Part shown: positions 33,747 to 46,176 of the stretch, in pieces
Layout of the letters: each line of letters starts with the position of its first letter
Position numbering within the stretch: position 1 is the stretch's first letter
NCBI RefSeq assembly: GCF_014197205.1
Contig: NZ_JACIFD010000005.1
Location: forward strand, 1-64,000
From: Canibacter oris
GTDB taxonomy: Bacteria > Actinomycetota > Actinomycetes > Actinomycetales > Microbacteriaceae
DNA: 64,000 nt
Reading direction: 5' to 3'
The notes under the pieces: model-generated
What the model was told of the DNA's origin: nothing
Seen by the model: the letters and a program-made list of their open reading frames with translations, nothing else
The model's database searches: none
Program-made: the position numbers and the translations under genes

Positions 33747-35335
33747 GGCGCCTCCTGCGATTTTGTTGGTTCCTGATACCAGGATATTTGTTGGGTTGGA
33801 TCAACGAGCGCCGCCCCCGCCCCCGTCGCGTAACGCACCAGCGGACCCGCAAAAATCGTCAGCAGCACGCTTACCGCGACCATGCCGATTGTGGCTCCCA
33901 TCATCAAACGAGGTATTTCCCGCGAGGCCTGCTGCGGCGCCACGTTTGGTGCAGCCACCAGGTTGTCAAGAATTTTTGTCGCTGCTGTTTTACTGTTGAT
34001 AGCAGCTTTCGGACGCCAGAACGCGATGCTCCATACCCGCACCAGCACGTACAGGGTGAGCAGCGAGGTGAGCGTTCCGATACCAACCACTGCGTAGTGC
34101 AGTGGTTGCCCCTCGTGCAGCGCGGCAGTGAATAGCCCGATTTTTCCGAGGAATCCAGAGAACGGCGGAATACCCCCGAGGTTCAGCATCGTGATGAAGG
34201 CAAGCACTGCGAGCAGCGGTCGGCTACGCAACAAGCCGCCGAGTTTGTCGAGGCTGGTGGTGCCACCGAAGCGCTCAATCATCCCCACTACCAAGAACAT
34301 AGCTGTCTGCACAACAATGTGGTGCACTATGTAGTAAACCGTTGCGGTGAAGCCTAGCTCAGTATTGATTGCTACGCCAAACAACAGGTAACCAATGTGA
34401 CTCACCAGAGTGAAAGAGAGAATACGTTTAATGTCCCGCTGGGAAATTGCGCCGAGAATACCGATTATCAGGGTAAGACCCGCAATCACCATTAGCACAC
34501 TGTTAATGTCGCTGCTGACGAAAACTAGGGTTTGGGTGCGCAAAATAGCGTAAATACCAACTTTGGTCAGCAACCCCGCAAAAACCGCAGTGACCGGCGC
34601 GGGAGCTGTGGGGTAAGAGTCTGGGAGCCAGAACGACAGCGGGAAAATCGCGGCTTTGATGCCAAACGCAATCAGCAACAATAGGTTTAGCACGAGTTGG
34701 ACGCGTGGATCCAGCTCCGCAATCCTGCCGGCGAGCTGCGCCATACTGACGGTGCCGGTTGCCGCGTAAATCGTCCCGATCGCTGTAAGAAACAGCACAG
34801 ATGAGACCAGCGACACCACGATATAGGTGACACCAGCGCGGATCCGCTGCTCCGTACCCCCCATGGTGAGTAGCACATAGCTCGCTACCAGCAAGATCTC
34901 GAAGGCAACGTAAAGGTTAAACAGGTCATTGGCGACGAAGGCGTCAAAAACACCGGCTCCGAGTACCAAATATGACGGGTAGAAGATTGAGACCGGTGCT
35001 TCCTGGTCGCCGTCTGCAAGACCCTGGCCGACACTGAATACCAGCACTGCGAGCAATACCAACGCCGAAACTGTGACCAGCAACGCGGAAAGACTGTCTG
35101 CCAATAGCACGATTCCATAAGGCGCTTCCCAACCGCCGACAGCCACCGCGATTGGACCGTGGGCAGCAACGTACACCATGGTGATGGCACCTATTACCGC
35201 CACCGCAATCAGCGCACCAAAAGTGATATATCCCTGCAATCGCCGCTTGCCGGCTACAGTCAGGGCGAGGGCCGCACCAAGCAGCGGCACTATCACCAGC
35301 AATGGCACAATACTCTGCATCAGCTGCTCGCTCAA
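33743..35335 (-). CDS. mnhD: Mrp antiporter subunit MnhD/MrpD
   Basis: A 530-residue relative of complex I NuoN/NuoM with about 14 membrane segments. Visible family features are YVAFEILLVASYVLLTMGG with the conserved membrane Glu (about 139-157), LLLIAFGIKAAIFPLSFWLPDSYPTAP with the conserved Lys (about 219-245), and SHIGYLLFG. Part of the proton path of the antiporter. Overlaps mnhC by ATGA. Confidence 0.95.
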   Translation of the reverse strand: MSEQLMQSIVPLLVIVPLLGAALALTVAGKRRLQGYITFGALIAVAVIGAITMVYVAAHGPIAVAVGGWEAPYGIVLLADSLSALLVTVSALVLLAVLVFSVGQGLADGDQEAPVSIFYPSYLVLGAGVFDAFVANDLFNLYVAFEILLVASYVLLTMGGTEQRIRAGVTYIVVSLVSSVLFLTAIGTIYAATGTVSMAQLAGRIAELDPRVQLVLNLLLLIAFGIKAAIFPLSFWLPDSYPTAPAPVTAVFAGLLTKVGIYAILRTQTLVFVSSDINSVLMVIAGLTLIIGILGAISQRDIKRILSFTLVSHIGYLLFGVAINTELGFTATVYYIVHHIVVQTAMFLVVGMIERFGGTTSLDKLGGLLRSRPLLAVLAFITMLNLGGIPPFSGFLGKIGLFTAALHEGQPLHYAVVGIGTLTSLLTLYVLVRVWSIAFWRPKAAINSKTAATKILDNLVAAPNVAPQQASREIPRLMMGATIGMVAVSVLLTIFAGPLVRYATGAGAALVDPTQQISWYQEPTKSQEAP

Positions 35336-35835
35336 TACTGCCCCCCTTGCTCTGCCTGTGCTGCGCGTCGCGCCGCAACTCGGTCGTCGACACCGTCACC
35401 GTCAGAATCAAAGTCACTAACCTCCGCGTAGAAGTCAGCATCTGTAACTTCTTCTTGGGTAGCGGTGAGCCCTTCTGCCTGTGCCAGCAGGATGTCTTCT
35501 GCGTCATCACTAACGTTGTCGTCTTGGGCGTCAGTGTGCCTAAATGACCGATAAATAAGCGCGAGCATAAAGGCGCTAACCGCAAAGGTAATCACAATCG
35601 CGGTGAGAATAAATGCTTGCGGCAGTGGATCGCTCATCTCCTCGGGCGCAACGTCATTACCCGCGAGAGGAGCCGCTCCGAATGACCCACTTACGAGAAA
35701 CAGCAGCAGGTTCGTTGCGTTGCCAACAAGCAGAAAACCGAGCAGGATCCTGGTCAGGCCGCGATCCAGCATCAAAGCGAATCCAATAGCGTACATCACG
35801 ACCATTGCAATTAGCAGGGCGATGCTGACAATCAT
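35332..35835 (-). CDS. mnhC: Mrp antiporter subunit MnhC/MrpC
   Basis: A 167-residue homologue of NuoK. Three membrane segments (about 3-22, 28-48, 73-95), GLTRILLGFLLVGNATNLLL (about 26-45) and DPLPQAFILTAIVITFAVSA (about 70-89) are the family motifs. The acidic C-terminal extension of about 65 residues (Asp/Glu-rich) is longer than in typical MnhC. Overlaps mnhA by ATGA. Confidence 0.94.
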   Translation of the reverse strand: MIVSIALLIAMVVMYAIGFALMLDRGLTRILLGFLLVGNATNLLLFLVSGSFGAAPLAGNDVAPEEMSDPLPQAFILTAIVITFAVSAFMLALIYRSFRHTDAQDDNVSDDAEDILLAQAEGLTATQEEVTDADFYAEVSDFDSDGDGVDDRVAARRAAQAEQGGQY

Positions 35836-38711
35836 ACTGCCACCTGCCTTTCTTCTTCACTGTGCACATCGATTTGTGAGCCTAGGCTCCGCAGCACATC
35901 AAGCACCAAACCGAATACCACCAGGTAGACGCCAACATCGAAAAGCGTGGAGGTGACAAGCGGCAACTCTCCGAAAAAGCCGAGCTCCAGGTCAACCCAG
36001 CTAGAGAACAGCACCGGAGCGTTAAAGAACAGCGGCAGAATCGCGGTAATTGCGGCGAGTGCCATGCCTGCTCCCACAATTTTACCGGCGTCAAACGGCA
36101 CTGTTGCTCCTAGCTCGGTGCGGCCTCCCACGAGGTAACGGGACACTAGCGCCATCCCAGCGATAAGCCCACCCGCGAAACCACCGCCGGGGCTGTTATG
36201 TCCAGCTAGTAGCATGTAAAGTGACAGCACGAGCATCGCGTGAAACATCAACCGCACCACGACCTCGAAAATTATGGAGCGCCGCTCGGGGCTGAGATCG
36301 CGGCCAGCGATCATCCAGTAGTTGCGCGTTGCGGGGTCGTTTGGATCAGCTAACCGCCGCAGATGCCTTAGTACGTCCTGTTTCGCTTCTTTCCGCCGCA
36401 GTTTCGGCAAGTTGTCGCCGCGTGCAGAGAGGAAAACTAGAGAAGCGATGCCGGTGGCGGCGACCACCACGACAGACAGCTCGCCGAAGGTGTCCCAGCC
36501 CCGAATGTCGACCAAGGTGACGTTCACAACGTTGTAGCCGTGGCCCCCGGTGACTGCCATTTCTGGGAACGCTAGGGATACTGGATTAGCGATCCGTGCT
36601 CCCATTGCAACCACCGTGACGACTCCGATGACGAGGGCCATCGCTGTGCCGATGAGAAGATTCCGGATCCGAGTTGCGGTTGTGCTTCGCCGTGCCAGGT
36701 GCTGCGGCAGACGCCGGATTACCAGCACGAAAGCGATGAGCGTGATTGCTTCAACCAGCATCTGAGTGAGGGCCAGATCTGGTGCGCCGTGCAGACCGTA
36801 TAGTGTCGCCATCGCAAACCCAGTGAAGCCCACCAAAATAACCGCTTGAAAACGTTTTGCGGCGAAAATCGTAGCGATTGCGGAAACAATCAAAACGATT
36901 GCGATAATCAGCTGCAGCGGGGTGCCCCAGGCGACTTCTCCGAGCGGAGCTTGCTGCCACAGTAGCATCCCACCCACGCCACTTATCACGACTAGGAAAA
37001 TCAGGGAGAGGTAGTAAGGCAGAGAGCCACGCTGAGTCACCGAAGTAACTTGCACAGCGACGAAGTTCAGCGCTCGCATCGCATTGCTGTAGAAGGTGCT
37101 GAAAGTGTAACGTTCGTCCAGCTCACGGATACGCGACTCGGTAACACCGGCCAACCACAGGGTGAGCATGGCCATAGCCAAAATTCCAGCGGTGATACCC
37201 AGCGCCGGGGTAAAGCCATGCCATAACGCTAGATGCTCAGGTTCAGAGCCTGCCAGCTGCGGTCGCGCCATCTGGTAAAGCGGATCAAGCTGCGCAGATA
37301 ATACGCCACCGACTAAAGCGAGCAGTGCGAAGATGCTAGGCGCAAATAACATACTCGCAGTGCGTGGGCTGAGGTTTGTGGCGACGCATTTGGATTCATC
37401 GCGCTTGGTTTTAAACGCTCCGAGCAGGAATCGAGCGGTGTATGCCGCGGTCAGAATACTACCGATGATAAGCACCCCGAGCGCGCCCAGGTTGACCCCC
37501 GTCTGTGGCAAGCGCAGCAGCTCCGTAAGAGCGGCTTCTTTCGCAACGAATCCCACCAACGGCAGCATCCCCAGCATTGACAGGCCTGCTGTTGTCGCGA
37601 TGATTGCGAGGGGTGGATCCTGCCGGCCAAGCCCTGAAATAAGTCGTAAGTCGCGGGTTCCTGCGCGGTGCTCAATCATACCAACCGTCAGAAACAGCGG
37701 CGCCTTTGCAACAGCGTGTGCGAAGAGCAGAGCTGTTGCTGCGGCGTCTGTTGTTGGCTGCCCGACACCGTATAGCATAGTGAGCATGCCCAACTGGCTG
37801 ACCGTACCGTGGGCGAGAATAAGTTTGAGATCGTATTGCCGAAGTGCCTTAACCGCAGCGATGAGCATCGTTACAGCACCTAAGGCAACCAGTGTCAGGC
37901 GATATCCGGGTACCTCTGCAAAGGCTGGCCCCATTTTTGCAATTAGGTAGATTCCAGCTTTCACCATCGCTGCAGCGTGCAGATAGGCGCTTACCGGGGT
38001 TGGCGCTGCCATTGCTTGTGGTAGCCAGAAGTGGAATGGGAAGATTGCTGATTTGGAGAGCGCGCCGGCAAGCAAGAGATAGCAGGCTACATTGATAAGT
38101 GGCCCGTGCAAGTTACTGGAAACCAAAATAGCGCTGAGGTTCGCTTCGCCGGTGTGCGTTGTGAGCAACAACAAACCGATGAGCATTGCCAAGCCACCGA
38201 GGGTGGTAACGATAATTGCTTGCTGCGCGGCTGCACGGCTGGTACGTTTTTTACCGTTGTGCCCGATTAGCAGGAATGACAGCACGGTTGTAGCTTCCCA
38301 GAAGAGGAACATCACGAACACGTTGTCTGAGATGACAAGCCCCAGCATAGCTGTTGCAAATGCCAAGAATATCATCCCGAAGCGTGGCACGTTTTCGTCG
38401 TCTTGCCGGAAGTAGCTAGCACAGTACATGAGGATCAGCGCACCCGCGAGCGTCACCAACATTGCCAGCAGATTTGAGAACAAATCGATATATACAGAAA
38501 AGCTTATGTTAAATTGCGCAATCCATGGGACTTCCCACTGCACTGCACTGTTCGTCGCGGTTTGCGGCAGCAGCCACAAAAACAACAAAAAACTAGCGGC
38601 AGGCGCCGCAGCTAGGGCGTAAAAGCCTTTTGCACCGAGTCCACGCAGCAGCGGATACGCTGCAGCCGCTGCGACGCTTAACAGGGCAAAAGAAAGCAAG
38701 GTTACTAACAT
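35832..38711 (-). CDS. mnhA: Mrp antiporter fused subunit MnhA-MnhB
   Basis: A 959-residue fusion. Residues 1-500 are NuoL-like with LFWEATTVLSFLLIGH (about 135-150), KSAIFPFHFWLPQAMAAPTPVSAYLHAA (about 220-247 in pieces) and AHGTVSQLGM. Residues about 600-790 carry the MnhA C-terminal part (GAPDLALTQMLVEAITLIAFVL). From about residue 815 the MnhB part follows (VVRLMFHAMLVLSLYMLLAGHN, SPGGGFAGGLIAG). A+B fusion is common in Actinobacteria. First gene of mnhA-C-D-E-F-G, which exports Na+ in exchange for H+ and handles alkaline and salt stress. Confidence 0.96.
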   Translation of the reverse strand: MLVTLLSFALLSVAAAAAYPLLRGLGAKGFYALAAAPAASFLLFLWLLPQTATNSAVQWEVPWIAQFNISFSVYIDLFSNLLAMLVTLAGALILMYCASYFRQDDENVPRFGMIFLAFATAMLGLVISDNVFVMFLFWEATTVLSFLLIGHNGKKRTSRAAAQQAIIVTTLGGLAMLIGLLLLTTHTGEANLSAILVSSNLHGPLINVACYLLLAGALSKSAIFPFHFWLPQAMAAPTPVSAYLHAAAMVKAGIYLIAKMGPAFAEVPGYRLTLVALGAVTMLIAAVKALRQYDLKLILAHGTVSQLGMLTMLYGVGQPTTDAAATALLFAHAVAKAPLFLTVGMIEHRAGTRDLRLISGLGRQDPPLAIIATTAGLSMLGMLPLVGFVAKEAALTELLRLPQTGVNLGALGVLIIGSILTAAYTARFLLGAFKTKRDESKCVATNLSPRTASMLFAPSIFALLALVGGVLSAQLDPLYQMARPQLAGSEPEHLALWHGFTPALGITAGILAMAMLTLWLAGVTESRIRELDERYTFSTFYSNAMRALNFVAVQVTSVTQRGSLPYYLSLIFLVVISGVGGMLLWQQAPLGEVAWGTPLQLIIAIVLIVSAIATIFAAKRFQAVILVGFTGFAMATLYGLHGAPDLALTQMLVEAITLIAFVLVIRRLPQHLARRSTTATRIRNLLIGTAMALVIGVVTVVAMGARIANPVSLAFPEMAVTGGHGYNVVNVTLVDIRGWDTFGELSVVVVAATGIASLVFLSARGDNLPKLRRKEAKQDVLRHLRRLADPNDPATRNYWMIAGRDLSPERRSIIFEVVVRLMFHAMLVLSLYMLLAGHNSPGGGFAGGLIAGMALVSRYLVGGRTELGATVPFDAGKIVGAGMALAAITAILPLFFNAPVLFSSWVDLELGFFGELPLVTSTLFDVGVYLVVFGLVLDVLRSLGSQIDVHSEEERQVAV

Positions 38712-38774
38712 TCAGACACGCTCCGTGCCGATTGTATAAGCCGGCTTTTCAATAGTATCTAACTGCCCTGGCAG
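38712..38774. other. Spacer between mnhA start and the rRNA repeat
   Basis: Upstream region of the mnh operon. On the minus strand TATACAAT could be a -10 element and GGAG lies 9 bases before ATG. The rRNA repeat begins right after it. Confidence 0.4.
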
Positions 38775-38820
38775 TTTTCTGTGCTGTGTTGTTGTTGCCT
38801 GTATATGCGTGTATACACAC

Positions 38821-38863
38821 AAAAAAGAAGAGGGGGCTGCTCCATCACAGAGCAACCCCCTCT
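38821..38863 (-). terminator. rRNA operon terminator, copy 1
   Basis: On the minus strand AGAGGGGG and GAGCA pair with their complements around a 7-base loop (38829-38863, one internal mismatch), followed by CTTCTTTTTTG. Placed just after 5S rRNA. Confidence 0.88.
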
Positions 38864-38877
38864 TTTTTAATTTTTAT

Positions 38878-38995
38878 TGCGGCGGTGTCCTACTCTCCCA
38901 CACCCTCCCGAGTGCAGTACCATCGGCGCTGTCAGCCTTAGCTTCCGGGTTCGGAATGTGACCGGGCGTTTCCCTGACGCTATAACCACCGCAAA
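38878..38995 (-). rRNA. rrf: 5S rRNA, copy 1
   Basis: About 118 bases reading GCGGTGGTTATAGCGTCAGG at the 5' end, CCGAACCCGGAAGCTAAG in the middle and GTAGGACACCGCCGC at the 3' end, all standard for actinobacterial 5S. Ends pair with each other (helix I). Exact ends are estimates. Confidence 0.95.
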
Positions 38996-39162
38996 CCTAT
39001 AAACCACCAACAACCAGCCGGTCCACGAAACATGAACTGGTTGCCGTGTTGTGGCCACGCACAAACTTGTACGTTCGAAACCACAAAGCAGACGCGAACA
39101 TCGTTACACTTACATGACTCTCTATCTCCCACCCGTTAACAGGATCACCTGCCAGGGTTGGG

Positions 39163-44258
<5,096 letters not shown>

Positions 44259-44505
44259 AAACAAAACAGCACCACCCAGCCGGAATAAGACCAGGCAGCA
44301 CCAGAGTTCAATCCAAGCAAACGATTCTGACATCATATCCAGAATTGTCCACCAAAAAAAAGGAATCCAAACCAACCAAAAGGCCAGTTACGAGGATAAA
44401 AATAATTTGGCATTTAACAATCAAGTGCACACTATTGAGTTCTCAAAGACCAGACAAGCCCCGTACCCGCACCAACCAAGGCACCTCCGAAACCCGCAGG
44501 AAAAC
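44259..44505 (-). promoter_or_regulatory. rRNA leader shared by both operons
   Basis: 247 bases between the 16S 5' end and the edge of the repeat, shared with copy 2 apart from one G. The element TTTGAGAACTCAATAGTGTG on the minus strand is typical of actinobacterial rRNA leaders. Upstream of 44505 the two operons have unrelated sequence, so their distal promoters must differ. Confidence 0.6.
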
Positions 44506-44748
44506 TTTAGGGATTTAATTCCATCATAAAATCTAACAAACGTCAAACTTTATTTGAAAACCTGAAGTTTTAGATTGTTGCCCTTTTCCGCGCTTCCGGC
44601 GCCGTGCGGCAACAGATACTTACTTTACGCCTAAACAGCATATCGCACAAGTAGTCCGATTTCCCGGGCGTGTCGAAAGAGTTTCCGACCACCCAGACGG
44701 CGAACCCGCCGCCATGAGACTCCCAGCTTTAGGCTCTAGGCTCAGTAT
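44506..44748. other. Divergent intergenic region between rRNA copy 1 and lipoprotein gene
   Basis: 243 bases, AT-rich next to the rRNA repeat, with no gene. It must hold the promoter region of rRNA copy 1 (minus strand has TTTGACG and TATGAT, but with only 12 bases between the hexamers). On the plus strand TAGGCT (44737-44742) lies 6 bases before the ATG at 44749, a possible leaderless start. Confidence 0.5.
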
Positions 44749-46176
44749 ATGTCTCAGGTATTGCGAGCATTAGGCACCGCAGTGGCAGGATGCATGATAA
44801 TCGCCACCACAGCGTGCACAACGCACACCACTGCAAGCGATGCTAATGTCACCACCACGGCGACGCAGCAGCAAGCTGCGGGAGGCGGATCCACCACCCC
44901 ACATACCGCGAACCCATTCGACAGCCTGTATCCTGCAGATTTCCGACTACAGCCACTTGGCAAGGTCACTGCAGCCGCAGCACAGCCCCCAGCGAAAGCC
45001 ACCGGCCTCACTGACGGCATCACAGATGCGACACATCACACCCTGGTGTTCCGCGCCACCGCAGGCGCAGACACCGCACCGCACAGCACACGAATAAGAC
45101 ACGAGTATTCTCGCCGGCAGGCTTTCAACGCCGATAGCAGCCACTATCTGGCGCAGAACAATCGCGGCGAATGGTATCTCTACGACGCGGTCACTTTTGA
45201 AAATCTTGGTCGCATCCCTCAGCTAACCGGTGATGCAGAGCCGTTATGGCATCCGCATGACCCCAACATACTGTGGCACACAGCGCGCAACGGCGGCACA
45301 TCCTGGATGAGTCTAGACGTCAGCACCGGTGCGGAGCAAAAGCTGCTTGACCTTAGTGAGCTGTCACCGTGGCCGCAAGCCACTGCCTACTGGACAGGTG
45401 GAGAGGGATCAGCCAGCGCCGATGGCGGCATTCTCACGCTAATGGCGACAAGCTACGACAGCCAGGCGCAGCGGGTCACTGTGCACGGAGTGCTCACGGT
45501 CGATGTCAAACAACAAAAACTTGTGGGCTCTCTTGCTGCTGCCAGTTTCCCCACACCGCATGCAGTGCCGGATCACGTCAGCACCGCTCCCAGCGGTAAA
45601 TACGCGGTCGTGTCATGGCTTGCAGAGCACGGCGGCACAGTCGCATACAGCACTGATTTTAAAGAGACGCAGCAGCTCACACAAAGCTCCGAACACTCTG
45701 ATCTCGCGCTGGGGCCAGCGCAGGAAGATTTCTTCGTATACGCCGACTATCAGGCTGGCGCAATCACAGCTCGCAACATCACTTCCGGCGAAAGTTTTAG
45801 TATCAGGTCGCTGTATCCGGCACCCGGCGAGGCATATGCGGTGCACATTAGCGGGCAAGCATTTGGGCGCCCTGGCTGGGTGCTGATTTCAACCTACGCA
45901 GCGACGCGCGATTACGGCGCAGCAGCCGCACCTGATAATTCACAGGCAGAGTACGGGCGCATCTGGTTAGCTGAGCTGCAAGCGAACGGTCAACAGCTTA
46001 CGGTAGCAAATACGATGGTGGATCACACCAAAGTACCGGAGACTGAAGCATATTTTGCCGAGCCACAGGCCTCTATTTCACGTGACGGCAGTCGGATTAT
46101 TTTCGCCAGCAACTACGGCGGCGCGGAAATTAACAGCTACATAATTGGTTTACCCAGCTCGGTGTATTCACGTTAA
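44749..46176 (+). CDS. Putative lipoprotein, beta-propeller-like, unknown function
   Basis: A 475-residue exported protein. The N-terminus has a signal segment (VLRALGTAVAGCMIIATTAC, residues 4-23) with Cys23 in a lipobox-like TTAC context; the next residues are Thr/Gln/Ala-rich. The rest has repeated short strands with Trp and Asp-Gly turns (NRGEWYLYDAVTFENLG, DISRDG-like ISRDGSRIIFASN near the end), reminiscent of WD40/TolB-type propellers, but I do not recognise a family. No start-proximal ribosome site; a TAGGCT element suggests a leaderless transcript. It ends converging with the permease gene, the two stops overlapping. Lies between the two rRNA operons. Confidence 0.75.
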   Translation: MSQVLRALGTAVAGCMIIATTACTTHTTASDANVTTTATQQQAAGGGSTTPHTANPFDSLYPADFRLQPLGKVTAAAAQPPAKATGLTDGITDATHHTLVFRATAGADTAPHSTRIRHEYSRRQAFNADSSHYLAQNNRGEWYLYDAVTFENLGRIPQLTGDAEPLWHPHDPNILWHTARNGGTSWMSLDVSTGAEQKLLDLSELSPWPQATAYWTGGEGSASADGGILTLMATSYDSQAQRVTVHGVLTVDVKQQKLVGSLAAASFPTPHAVPDHVSTAPSGKYAVVSWLAEHGGTVAYSTDFKETQQLTQSSEHSDLALGPAQEDFFVYADYQAGAITARNITSGESFSIRSLYPAPGEAYAVHISGQAFGRPGWVLISTYAATRDYGAAAAPDNSQAEYGRIWLAELQANGQQLTVANTMVDHTKVPETEAYFAEPQASISRDGSRIIFASNYGGAEINSYIIGLPSSVYSR

